Shown here piece after piece: positions 23,001 through 31,499 of a DNA stretch of 43,551 nt (its first letter is position 1; every line of letters begins with the position of its first letter). The DNA comes from a virus. The notes beneath the pieces are model-generated. The model saw only the letters and a program-made list of their open reading frames with translations. It had not been told where the DNA came from and made no database searches. Position numbers and translations under genes: made by a program. Location of the stretch: positions 1-43,551 of IMG/VR virus record IMGVR_UViG_3300034160_000069; one strand, given 5' to 3'.

Positions 23001-23594
23001 GCGGGTGTAGGTGGAGACGGCGCCACTGGGGAGGACGGTGGTGAAGGTCTGAAGCTCTTCGGTGAATCCGGAGATCTGAAAGTATTGCGAGACTTCGTTG
23101 CCCTCGCCTTCGTGGGCGACGAGGTAGAGGGTGGTGCCTACCTCGGGACTGCGGACTTCGGCGCGGCTCCACAAGACAAGCTGGCGCATGCCGGCGGTGT
23201 GCAGTCCGCGCAGGAACCAGGGGGCGTAGCCGCCGGGGATCTGGTACGCCTCGATGTAGCCTTGCACGTCGGCGCGGGTGTCGGTGTGGGCGGCGCGGGC
23301 TTGCAATACCTGGGGGCGGACGAGCAGCACGTCCACCAGAGGGTCGGCGGCGGATTGGTCGAGATAGGTGTAGCAGTCGTCACCCTGTTCGGCGCCGGTG
23401 GTCTCGATGCTGAGGTAGCACTTGGCGAGGTCAACCCGTCCGCCGGCGTGGTCGATCTCGGTGAGCTTGGGGAGGAGGTTGTTGGATTCGTGGTGGACGA
23501 CGTAGTCGGTGGGGTGGATGCGTCCGCCACTGTTGCTGTATTGCCCGGCGATGGCGGCTTGGCGGGTGCGGATGTCGGCGGAGTAGATGGGCAT
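20031..23594 (-). CDS. Large tail hub/baseplate protein
   Basis: 1187 aa. It starts MPIYSADIRTRQAAIAGQYS. A mostly beta-rich protein follows with repeated Ig/FnIII-like stretches, for example GTINGDGTINYTTGALTLRL, which is seen in phage structural proteins. The C-terminal block has YPVIVANNGAIRERWRLKR followed by WDVIGETLGVIAVWNGS, a pattern I associate with central tail proteins of BcepC6B/Xp10-like phages. It lies just after the tape measure gene, where the distal tail and hub genes sit. It probably forms the tail-tip hub. Confidence 0.7.
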   Translation of the reverse strand: MPIYSADIRTRQAAIAGQYSNSGGRIHPTDYVVHHESNNLLPKLTEIDHAGGRVDLAKCYLSIETTGAEQGDDCYTYLDQSAADPLVDVLLVRPQVLQARAAHTDTRADVQGYIEAYQIPGGYAPWFLRGLHTAGMRQLVLWSRAEVRSPEVGTTLYLVAHEGEGNEVSQYFQISGFTEELQTFTTVLPSGAVSTYTRRLMYCALTSALATTYSGPEVAESDPTILSLPVRLRETTVADSSRYYGRSALAAGTTIGATAVQVDSVYGQVVPSARGERALAGLAALAVSTQTFASGGVNFTLSGPVHTQRIAVTAANRRTTWTRTLLPIPASGGKVRAHVRILDRWYTVVEGDTGTVGTLTVNRASGSTLLSLTALPDAGSWIIWEWPSAIHFTDRAGTARIDPIALPLILPSAAEPLTLALTWLSGGVSKVAIESNIGILSGDAVGFRVGNVVGLYFAANLPDGNSVIDYSYEPLQSVVETLVPTMTGNIGAVTLAAAPRPGSVRLSWSVTRDSTARAKTQTGGVARKYVRAVGTGTGTSGTSWGAGSGAWSESIDIEATETADATQDTLRRTVSDAGDGTINGDGTINYTTGALTLRLQYPHATDHYTVNTLTEGDLTYETGQWQSADSTEAIDGPLEIQYALATTIPDAAITGSLPVPALAVTLLRGIQDQIVPGTVRFTIGAAAYSDRDGTGGILYYPDGTVVGTMDYLRRTANLTHWTGATTIVTVTSLISTYGQFGLKELAFRTAASPLAPGSLALLATATDGTLVNGTGDADGTLTGTGIEAGGIVEHAQGVVALTFTDLVYPGSIHYSATAFSIIPLDPAIIGIDPVRLPPDGRVPKLRAGDYAVVYQDGETNLPNPAVGGATYDLGHDGLAYAYLEDGAGEQTTTCPTLTPSATIQIPLDGRTGMLEYAVLEDAAARPVNGALYAVDLATGALTTPATFSADGYDTPFVVRWLPLVPTAAYTVDRDTGLLTMAAVPDLTGYTQPLKARWREHDLSMIVEAQTTGTVTLQSALTHAFTTAAAISALLLHGDLVARVANLFEQHTDDGIWRDYLSGAAPTGGGKYNATDYPVIVANNGAIRERWRLKRRSDNQWDVIGETLGVIAVWNGSSTLNAKRIPTQAHPYFTLYAEGLGAGWSTGNFIQFETWAAQGPFWVLRTVRPGRATVATDALRIRNRVGAD

Positions 23595-23614
23595 GGGGGT
23601 GGGTCCGGTCAGAA

Positions 23615-26600
23615 TTAGGTCGCGTTGGCGGATTGCCCCATGCGCTCCAGGAGCGAGGCATCGGCGGCGGCGAAGGCGCCGTCAACGCGCTTGCCGCCGG
23701 GCAGCTCGAAGCGGACGACGACGCGGGGTTGGGACGGCGCGGCGGCGGCGGTGGTGGGACTGGTGCCGAGGTCTTGTTGGGGGCGCGCGTCGAGCCAGTC
23801 TTGAAAGTTTTTTGCCATTTGCACCGAATACAGCGGGTTGTTACGGGTGTAGACGCTGCGCTCATAGGTCGCCGTGTCGGTGCCAAACTGTTTGTAAACG
23901 TCCTCCCAGTTGGTGACTTGGGGCGCGTTGTTGGCGGCGGTGGCGCGGCTTTTGTCGCGCTCAGCGGTGACGCCGGCTTGGCGGGCGTCGGCATCGCGTT
24001 CGGCGGCGTCGGCGGATTGGGCGGTTGCCGCGGCGGTCTCGCGGGTCACCTCGGCAAGGGCTTGCTCATGGCGCACCGACTCTTTTGCGGCGTCGGCTGC
24101 CAGGCGCTTGGCTTCGGCGGCATCGCGGGCGGCTTCGACTTGCGCGCGTTCGGCTGACGTGAGGGTGCCATCGGCTTCGGCGGCGGTGAGCAGGGCGTCG
24201 GCGTAGCGGCTGGCAGCGTCGGCACCGTCGCGCATTTGCTTGGCGGCGGCGGCGTTGGCACGGCGTTCGGCGGCGTCGGCGGCGGATTGTAGGCTGAGGG
24301 CCTCGGTGAGATTGCCGCGGGCGCGGGCTTCATCGGCGAGGTTTTGCAGGTGGGTGGCGCGCAGATCGCCCTCGCGCTGCATGAGGTCGAGCCCGCGCTC
24401 GATATCCGCGAGTTCGGCTTGGCGCGCTTGCGCGGCATCGCGGGCGGCGTCGGCTGCCAGGGCGGTGACACGGGCGAGGTCGGCGCGCACGCTGGTTTGT
24501 TTGGCGTCGGCGGCGGTGCCGGCAGCGACAGCGCCGGTGAGCTCGTCCACACGGAGGTGGGCGTCGCGGTAGGCTTCTGACAGGGCGGGCAGGTCGCCTT
24601 GGGTGACGCCGGTGAGGGCGGCGTGGTACGCCTCCGCGACGTAGCGGGCATGGTCTTGCGCGGCGCTGAGTCCAGCGGCGGCGGCGGTGCCGGTGGCGCT
24701 GGTGGTGGTGAGGGTGTCGAGTTGGGTGCGCAGGGCTTCGCGTTGGGCGATGAGGGCGCCCAGTTGGGCGGATTGGTCGCCATAGGTTTGGGTGGCGATC
24801 TGCGCGGCGGTGGCTTCGGCTTGGGCTTGGGTGACTGCCGCTTCGGACACCTGGACGCTGGCGCGCTTGGCTTCGACTTCCGCGGTGAGGGTGACGAGTT
24901 GGGCGTTGCGGGCGGCGGTGGCGTTGGCGGTCGCGGCGGGCTCAGCGGCGAGTTTTTGCAGGCGCTCTTCGGAGAGGGCGAGTTGGGCGCGTTCGGTCTG
25001 CAGGTGCTGTTGGGCGGCGGTTTCGGCTTGGGCGCGCGCTTCGGCGGTGAGGCGCAGGGCGCCGGCTTCGTCGCCACTGGCTTTTGCCAAGGCGATGGCG
25101 GCGTTGGCTTGGGCTGCCGCGGCTTTGGCGCTGGTGTCTTGGGTCTTGGAATAGGCGTCGAGACTGGCGAGGGCCTTGGCGTATTGGGTGTCGAGGTTGC
25201 CTAAGCCTTGGGCGGTTTGCTTGAGGGTTTCGACGCCCTTTTCCCAGGCGTTGGCTTGGGCGTTCCAGACGACGAGTCCGGATGCTTGGGCTTTCTCGAA
25301 GTCGGCGGTGCTGGTGATGTTGAGCCCGGTGGCTTTGTTGATCTGCTCCAGGACGGCTTTGGTTTTTTCGCCAACTGCAGCGCGGTGTTGTTCGGCAGCG
25401 ATTTGTCCGGCGTAGGCGGATGACAGAGATCCCAGGGCGGTGTCGAGCGCTCCCAGGGCGGCGCGGCCGATGTCGGATGAGGCGGCGATGTCGCGCAACC
25501 AGGCGCCGACTTCGTAGCCGATCAGGACGGACATGCCACCTTGTAGGAGGGTGGTTGCCGACGTGAGGGATTTCCACGACAACGCTCCCGCGGCGGCGGC
25601 TTCGGTGGCGGCGAGCTGCGCGGCGGTGGTGGCTTTGAGGCTCGCGGCGTAGGCGGTTTCGGCGGCGGTCAACCCGCGGGCGGCGCCGATGGCTTTGGCG
25701 CGGGCGGCGGACAGGGCCTGTTGGTATTCGGTGGTCTGCGCAAGCATGGGGTTTTCGCGCCCCATGGCTACCAGGAGTTCGAGCGTGACTTGCGCTTGTT
25801 GCTGGGTGGCGCGGGCAAGGGTGAGGGTCGCTGCGGCGCTGGTGCTCTTGGTGGCGGCGGCGCGGGCGGCGGCTTCGGCATCGGCGAGACTGGCGGCGGC
25901 GGCTTCTTTGGCGGCGGCGGCGGCGGCAACCTGGGATTCGGCGAAGCGGACACCCTGTCCGGCGGCGTAGAGCATGGCGGCGCCAAGCCCGGTCATGAGG
26001 GCGTCGCCGCCGATGCCGGCAATCGTGTCGAGGTTGTTGGCGAGTCCACCGAGCGCACCGACGACAAGGTTCGTCGCGGTCGAGACGCCTTCGCTCTGCC
26101 CGACGTATTGGGTCCAGCGGGTTTGCAGGTTGGAAAATGCCGATTCCAGGGTCTGCGGCATCTTGGCAGCGGCGGCTGCCCAGTCGTCTGCCATCGCGAG
26201 CACGGCTTTGCGGACTTCGTCGGTGGTGATCTTGCCCTGTTCCGCATAGGCGCGCAGTTCGCCGCGGGTGATGCCCATGGATTGGGCGATGGCGGTGCCC
26301 AGGGCGGGCATCCCCTCGAGGACGCTGTTGAGTTCGTCGCCGCGCAGGGTGCCGGATTCGAGCGCTTGGGCGAGCTGGAACAGGGTGCCGGCGGCGGTAC
26401 CGGCGGCGGTGGCGTTCATGCGCAGGGCGTTGTTGAGCCCTTCGGTGATCTTGAGGTTTTCGCCACTGAGACGGGTGGCGTCGGTGAGGGTTTGGTTGCT
26501 GAGGTCGCTGGAGCGCTCCAGGCTGGCGTAGAGCTTGGCAGTCGCTTCGAGCCCGGTGTTGGTGCGGATCGCCATGTCCGCGATGTCGCCCAGGCGGGCG

Positions 26601-26890
26601 GCGCTGTCGGTGAGGGTGGGGTTGGCGTTGCCGATTTGGGCGGCGAGGCTTTTCCACTGGTCGGCGGCGGTGGCGACATCCTGGAAGGCGGCGGCGAGGG
26701 CGCCCAGGGCGAAGGTGCCGGCGCCGATTTGGAGAATGCTGTTGGTGAGGGTGGTGGTGCCGATGCCGGCGCGGTCGGCGTCGGTGCCCAATTGCTTGAC
26801 GGCGGTGCCGAGTTTGCCGACTTCGGTGACGGCGACTTTGCCGTCCGCGTCGATTAAGAGCTTGAGGTGCAGGTCGGTGCTAGTAGCCAT
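23615..26890 (-). CDS. Tape measure protein
   Basis: 1091 aa, the longest coiled-coil protein here. The N-terminal tape-measure domain (LGTAVKQLGTDADRAGIGTT, then LRGDELNSVLEGMPALGTAI and MGITRGELRAYAEQGKITTD) is diagnostic. A hydrophobic region lies around 270-320. The long Ala/Gln/Glu/Lys-rich helical middle and C-terminus (about 590-1040) set tail length. At about 0.15 nm per residue it implies a tail near 160 nm. It follows the fibre genes rather than tail-chaperone genes, which is unusual. Confidence 0.9.
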   Translation of the reverse strand: MATSTDLHLKLLIDADGKVAVTEVGKLGTAVKQLGTDADRAGIGTTTLTNSILQIGAGTFALGALAAAFQDVATAADQWKSLAAQIGNANPTLTDSAARLGDIADMAIRTNTGLEATAKLYASLERSSDLSNQTLTDATRLSGENLKITEGLNNALRMNATAAGTAAGTLFQLAQALESGTLRGDELNSVLEGMPALGTAIAQSMGITRGELRAYAEQGKITTDEVRKAVLAMADDWAAAAAKMPQTLESAFSNLQTRWTQYVGQSEGVSTATNLVVGALGGLANNLDTIAGIGGDALMTGLGAAMLYAAGQGVRFAESQVAAAAAAKEAAAASLADAEAAARAAATKSTSAAATLTLARATQQQAQVTLELLVAMGRENPMLAQTTEYQQALSAARAKAIGAARGLTAAETAYAASLKATTAAQLAATEAAAAGALSWKSLTSATTLLQGGMSVLIGYEVGAWLRDIAASSDIGRAALGALDTALGSLSSAYAGQIAAEQHRAAVGEKTKAVLEQINKATGLNITSTADFEKAQASGLVVWNAQANAWEKGVETLKQTAQGLGNLDTQYAKALASLDAYSKTQDTSAKAAAAQANAAIALAKASGDEAGALRLTAEARAQAETAAQQHLQTERAQLALSEERLQKLAAEPAATANATAARNAQLVTLTAEVEAKRASVQVSEAAVTQAQAEATAAQIATQTYGDQSAQLGALIAQREALRTQLDTLTTTSATGTAAAAGLSAAQDHARYVAEAYHAALTGVTQGDLPALSEAYRDAHLRVDELTGAVAAGTAADAKQTSVRADLARVTALAADAARDAAQARQAELADIERGLDLMQREGDLRATHLQNLADEARARGNLTEALSLQSAADAAERRANAAAAKQMRDGADAASRYADALLTAAEADGTLTSAERAQVEAARDAAEAKRLAADAAKESVRHEQALAEVTRETAAATAQSADAAERDADARQAGVTAERDKSRATAANNAPQVTNWEDVYKQFGTDTATYERSVYTRNNPLYSVQMAKNFQDWLDARPQQDLGTSPTTAAAAPSQPRVVVRFELPGGKRVDGAFAAADASLLERMGQSANAT

Positions 26891-26923
26891 GCGGCGTTTC
26901 TCGGGAAACCGTCAGGGCGTCCA

Positions 26924-28060
26924 TTAGAATTTATTGAGCCGGGGGTCGGTGACTAACGGCAATGACAGCGCGGTCGCAGGCGTGGGGCTGATGATGAGGA
27001 TATTGGTTGCGTCGCGCGGGATGCCGTAAATCTTTCCGTCTTTGGCAAGGACGCCACCATACCATTTTGTCGCTCCGGTCAGCGTCGCGCCCATGGCGGA
27101 GCGGGTTGCCGTACCTGTCGACGGATCAATGATTAGGATGTCGGTCGCGTTAAACGGTATTCCATAAATTTTCCCATCCGAACCAAAGACGCCACCATAC
27201 CATTTTGTCGCTCCGGTCAGCGTCGCGCCCATGGCGGAGCGGGTTGCCGTACCTGTCGACGGGTTAATGATCAGGATGTCTGTCAGAGTGATCGGTATTG
27301 CATACACGTTGCCGTTCGCGCCAAGGACGCCCCCGATATACTTATTCCCTCCGGTCAGCATCGCGCCCATGGCGGAGCGGATTGCCGTACCTGTCGACGG
27401 GTCAATAATTAAGATATCGGGAGCGGTAAACGGTATTCCATAAATTTTCCCATCCGAACCAAGGACGCCACCGACCCACTTCGCCGTATCGTTCAGCGTT
27501 GCGCCCATGGCGGAGCGGGTCGCCGTACCTGTCGATGGGTTAATGATTAGGATGTCGGTCGCGTTATACGGTATTCCATAAATTTTCCCATCCGAACCAA
27601 GGACGCCACCATTCCATTGTGAGGTTCCGTTCAGCGTTGCGCCCATGGCGGAGCGGGTCGCCGTACCTGTCGATGGGTTAATGATTAGGATGTCGGTCGC
27701 GTTATACGGTATTCCATAAATTTTCCCATCCGAACCAAGGACGCCACCGAACCATTTTCCCGTTCCGGTCAGCGTTGCGCCCATGGCTGAACGGGTTGCC
27801 GTATCTGTCGACGGGTCAATGATCAGGATGTCTGTGCTGTTGTTGGGTATGGCATAAATCTTGCCGTTCGCGCCAAGAACGCCTCCGATCCACTTGTTCG
27901 TCCCGGTCAGCGTCACGCCCATGGCGGATCTGGTCGCGGTGCCGGTCGTCGTGCGAATTTCGGAGCGTAACCGCCATTGGAATTGCTTCCACGGCGGGAT
28001 GCTGCAGACTTGCCAGGTCGGCGGCAGATGCGCGACGAGCAGCGCGTGTAGGAGATTCAC
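26924..28060 (-). CDS. Seven-repeat beta-propeller fibre protein
   Basis: 378 aa from GTG 28060, whose GTGA overlaps the stop of the preceding gene. A start at ATG 28093 would overlap by 37 nt. After about 40 residues, seven 46-residue repeats follow with consensus SAMGATLTG..KWYGGV.GS DGKIYGIP.NATDILIIDPS TGTATR. Seven near-identical blades of this kind predict a seven-bladed beta-propeller. The C-terminus (PTPATALSLPLVTDPRLNKF) closes the ring. It probably caps a fibre and contacts the receptor. Blade differences concentrate at the 'KWYGG' position. Confidence 0.75.
   Translation of the reverse strand: MNLLHALLVAHLPPTWQVCSIPPWKQFQWRLRSEIRTTTGTATRSAMGVTLTGTNKWIGGVLGANGKIYAIPNNSTDILIIDPSTDTATRSAMGATLTGTGKWFGGVLGSDGKIYGIPYNATDILIINPSTGTATRSAMGATLNGTSQWNGGVLGSDGKIYGIPYNATDILIINPSTGTATRSAMGATLNDTAKWVGGVLGSDGKIYGIPFTAPDILIIDPSTGTAIRSAMGAMLTGGNKYIGGVLGANGNVYAIPITLTDILIINPSTGTATRSAMGATLTGATKWYGGVFGSDGKIYGIPFNATDILIIDPSTGTATRSAMGATLTGATKWYGGVLAKDGKIYGIPRDATNILIISPTPATALSLPLVTDPRLNKF
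26962..27928 (-). repeat. Seven tandem 138-bp repeats in the propeller gene
   Basis: The conserved GCGCCCATGGC block on the plus strand recurs at 138-bp spacing (for example 27091, 27229, 27367). DNA identity between adjacent units, including silent sites, points to recent duplication or ongoing recombination. Confidence 0.85.
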
Positions 28061-28722
28061 GGTGCAAAAGGGTCGGCGGGTGGCTCCGGCCATCCGAGCG
28101 AGGTGTCATAGGCGGCGACTTGGGCGGGGGTGGTCGTGCTGGACGCCAGGGCGGCGAGGGCAGCGCGGTGGCTGGTACGGGCGGATTGCACGGCGGCGCG
28201 GTAGTCGTCGGTGAGGGTCTGGCGAGCGATGATACGGGCGGCGAGTTCGTCGACGGCTTGCGGGGGCGCGGTCTCGCCGAGGCGCCGGCGCATTAGGGGT
28301 CCGACGACGAGGCGTTCTGCTTGCCAAGCGCGGGCCTCGTCGGCTTGGGCAGAGAATGTCGCGATTTCCAGGGGGGAGTAGTGCGGCGATGCGGCGTCCA
28401 GGCATTCGGCGGCGCGGGCGTAGATCTGTTCGATGACTGCCGCTTGGGCGGCGGCGATCTGGACTCCGAGATCTTCTGCCGTGCCGGTGGCGACGCGGAC
28501 TGCCCACGGCTCGCCCGATACTTCATCAATGAAGGGCGCGGCATAGGGCGGCAGTCCCGGCATGAGCAGCTCGCGATACAGTCCAGCGGTGGCACAGACT
28601 GCCGGGCTGTGGCGCATAAAAGCTGTCGCGACGCGCACGCTATAGCCGGCGATTGGCACGGTTTGCGTGTCGGGATTCGCGACGGGGGTCAGGGTGCCCC
28701 CAACCATTAAATAGTAATTCAT
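28057..28722 (-). CDS. Tail-fibre assembly-like protein (DUF4376-like)
   Basis: 221 aa. It starts MNYYLMVGGTLTPVANPDT. The C-terminal half is helical with YSPLEIATFSAQADEARAWQ, then RIIARQTLTDDYRAAVQSAR, the layout of DUF4376-type proteins next to tail fibres. It lies between the fibre stalk and the propeller gene. It could be a chaperone or connector of the two. No transmembrane segment. Confidence 0.6.
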   Translation of the reverse strand: MNYYLMVGGTLTPVANPDTQTVPIAGYSVRVATAFMRHSPAVCATAGLYRELLMPGLPPYAAPFIDEVSGEPWAVRVATGTAEDLGVQIAAAQAAVIEQIYARAAECLDAASPHYSPLEIATFSAQADEARAWQAERLVVGPLMRRRLGETAPPQAVDELAARIIARQTLTDDYRAAVQSARTSHRAALAALASSTTTPAQVAAYDTSLGWPEPPADPFAP

Positions 28723-28736
28723 GGCAACTCCAGTGA

Positions 28737-29933
28737 TCAGGGCACGACACGCACTGCCGCGACAATCGCGCCGGCGGCGTCGAGCGGGAAAATCAGCAGT
28801 TCAACGGTTTCTGTCGCGCCCGGCGCGACGGTGGTCGGATATCCGGTCCATTTCCAGGCGCCCGGACACGAGAGGTCGTAAGCGGCGGCGGCGGAGCGCG
28901 TGACGAGTACGCGGGCGCCGATGCCTGGGGCGCCCGCGGTGATGGAGAGCGCGGCATAGCCGGTGAGGTGGACGAGGTGCGTGCCGTTGTCGAGCGCGAC
29001 GATGACGGCGCTGGCGATGTCACCGTGGTCGGTCCAGGCACCATAGAGGGCTTGCAGGTCGGTCAAGTGGTCGGCGGTCGCGACGGCATCGAGTCCGGTT
29101 TGGGTGCGGTCGGCACCGGTCTGCACCCGGTCCTCGGCAGTCGTGGCGGCATCGAGTCCGGTCTGCGTGCGATCGGCACCGGTCTGTACCCGATCCTCGG
29201 CGGTCGCAGCGGCATCGAGCCCGGTCTGCGTGCGGTCGGCACCGGTCTGTACCCGATCCTCGGCGGTCGCGGCGGCATCGAGTCCGGTCTGCGTGCGGTC
29301 GGCACCGGTCTGTACCAGGTCCTCGGCGGTCGCGGCGGCATCGCGTCCGGTCTGCGTGCGGTCGGCACCGGTCTGTACCCGGTCCTCGGCGGTCGCAGCG
29401 GCATCGCGTCCGGTCTGCGTGCGATCGGCACCGGTCTGCACCCGGTCTTCGGCGGTCGCAGCGGCATCGCGTCCGGTCTGCGTGCGATCGGCACCGGTCT
29501 GCACCCGGTCTTCGGCGGTGCCGACGGCATCCAATGCCGCGGCGCTGGCGTGATCGGCGGCTGCCGCGGCAGCGTCGCGCAGGTCCGCCATCAGGGTGAC
29601 AACAAGGTCGCTGCCTTCAATGCCGGCGGCGCCGACGAGATCGACGAGGTCTTGGTCGGCGTCCTGATCGGCAAGTTGGACGCATTTGCGGAATTTCCGT
29701 CCACCGGGCGCGCCGACGGTGACGAGGTAGGCGGTCGCTCCGCCTCCGGCGAGGGCGATGGCGGCGGTGGGGGTGAGGGTGACGCGCTGGACGTGGGTGA
29801 GGTCGAGCTGCTCATAGGCGGTTGCCCATTCCGGGCCTTCAAACCCCAGGACGGGGGTTCTGCCATCGTCGGCGCGTACCAGGGCGATGCGTGCGACGGC
29901 AGCGGGGAGCGCAGGGAGACGCAGGACGCTCAC
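28737..29933 (-). CDS. Repeat-stalk tail fibre protein
   Basis: 398 aa. N-terminal about 130 residues probably attach to the tail (LRLPALPAAVARIALVRADD, FEGPEWATAYEQLDL). Residues about 140-286 hold seven 21-residue repeats, AEDRVQTGADRTQTG.DAAAT, which predict an extended triple coiled-coil stalk. The C-terminal domain (IASAVIVALDNGTHLVHLTG ... WTGYPTTVAPGATETVELLI) is a beta sandwich. It overlaps the upstream 140-aa gene by 4 nt. Confidence 0.75.
   Translation of the reverse strand: MSVLRLPALPAAVARIALVRADDGRTPVLGFEGPEWATAYEQLDLTHVQRVTLTPTAAIALAGGGATAYLVTVGAPGGRKFRKCVQLADQDADQDLVDLVGAAGIEGSDLVVTLMADLRDAAAAAADHASAAALDAVGTAEDRVQTGADRTQTGRDAAATAEDRVQTGADRTQTGRDAAATAEDRVQTGADRTQTGRDAAATAEDLVQTGADRTQTGLDAAATAEDRVQTGADRTQTGLDAAATAEDRVQTGADRTQTGLDAATTAEDRVQTGADRTQTGLDAVATADHLTDLQALYGAWTDHGDIASAVIVALDNGTHLVHLTGYAALSITAGAPGIGARVLVTRSAAAAYDLSCPGAWKWTGYPTTVAPGATETVELLIFPLDAAGAIVAAVRVVP
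29076..29516 (-). repeat. Seven tandem 63-bp repeats in the fibre gene
   Basis: The unit spans 21 codons. Units are nearly identical at DNA level (TCCTCGGCGGTCGC recurs every 63 bp). The number of repeats sets stalk length and may vary by slippage or recombination. Confidence 0.9.
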
Positions 29934-30352
29934 GCGGGGATCTCCAGGAAGCGGATGCGATCAATGACGTAGTGCCAGTCGTCACCCGGGTCGGACGGGG
30001 CACGGTCGGCGACACCGGGGAGCGGCTCGGCGACGAGGGCGGGTCCGTCGGTGCGGCGCGGGACGACGCGGAATGCTTGCCCGTCTTCCAGGGTGAGGGT
30101 GCGCGGAGTGCTGTCGTCCAGGGCGGTCTTGAGGGCGAGGACGGTGGCGCGGGTGGCGCGGCAGAAAATGAGGTTGCCGGAGCGTCCGCCGATGAGGGTG
30201 AGCGGGCGCCCGGCTACCTGGGTAAATTCTTCGACGACGAGGGCGCCGGAGAGGGTGACGGCGGTGGCTTGGGTGATCGGACACCACAGGTCGTCCGCCG
30301 GGTCGAGGGTCATGCCGGCGGGCAAACTGAGGGTTCCGAGCGTGGCGGGCAT
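29930..30352 (-). CDS. Small tail-region protein
   Basis: 140 aa from ATG 30352, 5 nt after the tail-tube stop. It is beta-rich (LSLPAGMTLDPADDLWCPIT, VVEEFTQVAGRPLTLIGG, LTLEDGQAFRVVPRR). It takes the slot normally held by tail assembly chaperone or minor tail genes, but no frameshift signal for a G/GT-type fusion was found. Family not recognised. Confidence 0.6.
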   Translation of the reverse strand: MPATLGTLSLPAGMTLDPADDLWCPITQATAVTLSGALVVEEFTQVAGRPLTLIGGRSGNLIFCRATRATVLALKTALDDSTPRTLTLEDGQAFRVVPRRTDGPALVAEPLPGVADRAPSDPGDDWHYVIDRIRFLEIPA

Positions 30353-30357
30353 CGCGG

Positions 30358-31485
30358 TTAGACGGTACGCCCGCGCTGGTATTCCCAGGAACTGTCCGGG
30401 GTTTTGCCGTTGATCTCGATCCAGTTGCCGGCGGCGTCTTTGGGGGCAACCATGTCGCCCTCCAAGACGACGTTGTTGTAGGTGTTGGTGGTTGGGTCGA
30501 AGGTACCGGTGCCAGCGAGACGGGCGCGCCAGATGTCGATCGGGCTCCACATGTTGGACGCCTGGTCCAACACCATGCCCATGATGTGGACATACTCGGA
30601 CGTGGCGGCGCCCGCGGCGTAGCGTTCGCCCACGGTGGCGAGGGTGTGGTAGCTGATGGCGCATTCGCCAACGGCGTCGGCGTGCAGGGCTTTGATGGTG
30701 CCGCGGGTGAGGTTGACTTGGTATTTGGTCGCGGCGAGGACGGTGCCGCCGGTCAGTGGGCTGGCTGCCACGACAGCAACGGCGGACGCGCCGGTGCTGT
30801 CGCCAGTGTGCGCGACGCTGACGAGGGCGCTGGCAGCGGTGCTGTTGGCGATGGCGGCGAGTACTTCTGCGGCGGTGCTGGTGACGGCGCTCAGGGCGCT
30901 GGTGGCGAGGTTGACTTTGATCGCCGCGCCGGTGACGGTGACGCTGAGTGTCGCACTGGCGGCGGTGGGGTCGTCGAGTTCGACGGTCACGGTGGTGGTA
31001 CCGGGCGCGCGGGCGGTCCAGGTGAGCCCGTTGTTGCCGCCTTCGGTGCCAGTCGCCAGGGTGGCGCCGGTGCCGACAATGATTTCGGTGCCGGTGCCGG
31101 CGGCGGCGAGGTTGTTGCCGGTGAGGTCTGCCCAACCGTCGAGCGCGAGGGTGCGCGTGTCCACCAGGGGGGCGGCGGCTTGGGTGTGCTCGGTGACACG
31201 GGCGCCGACAGCGAGGGCACGCATGAGGGGGGTCATGGTGGCGGCGGTGAGTTTGACGCGGGCGGCTTTGCCGCTCGGGATCATGCCGGAGTCGATGACT
31301 TCACCGAGGCTGCTGGCGTTGACGGCGATGAGGGTTTGGGATTCCTGTTCCGCGTTGGAGATTTCCATGGGGGTGGCGGAGAGGATGTCGGAGTAACGGG
31401 CGGGCGGGGCGTAGCCGTCCCAGACGCCGAATTGCAGGTCGGCGACGAGGCGGGACGGTCCGACGGCATGTGTGTTGACGCTCAT
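30358..31485 (-). CDS. Major tail tube protein with inserted Ig-like domain
   Basis: 375 aa. N- and C-terminal parts (SRLVADLQFGVWDGYAPPAR ... VVLEGDMVAPKDAAGNWIEI) match tail-tube proteins. Residues about 149-248 are an inserted beta domain (NNGLTWTARAPGTTTVTVEL, then VNLATSALSAVTSTAAEVLA and a closing PLTGGT). That domain is closely similar to one in the decoration protein at 34668-35384. It is probably displayed on the tail surface. It starts 15 nt downstream of the membrane/coiled-coil gene. Confidence 0.8.
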   Translation of the reverse strand: MSVNTHAVGPSRLVADLQFGVWDGYAPPARYSDILSATPMEISNAEQESQTLIAVNASSLGEVIDSGMIPSGKAARVKLTAATMTPLMRALAVGARVTEHTQAAAPLVDTRTLALDGWADLTGNNLAAAGTGTEIIVGTGATLATGTEGGNNGLTWTARAPGTTTVTVELDDPTAASATLSVTVTGAAIKVNLATSALSAVTSTAAEVLAAIANSTAASALVSVAHTGDSTGASAVAVVAASPLTGGTVLAATKYQVNLTRGTIKALHADAVGECAISYHTLATVGERYAAGAATSEYVHIMGMVLDQASNMWSPIDIWRARLAGTGTFDPTTNTYNNVVLEGDMVAPKDAAGNWIEINGKTPDSSWEYQRGRTV

Positions 31486-31499
31486 GATGGGGCTCCAGG

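Noticed and set aside
25721-26857. 378-codon Gly-rich rightward frame over the tape measure gene
   Set aside because: Its Gly/Val/Ala composition simply mirrors the Ala/Thr-rich tape measure coding strand; no start context or motif.
26962-27928. Possible diversity-generating retroelement target
   Set aside because: The repeats vary in loops, but no reverse transcriptase or template repeat was found in the window.
29076-29516. Possible CRISPR array
   Set aside because: The 63-bp repeats are contiguous, in frame and encode 21-aa fibre repeats; there are no unique spacers or cas genes.
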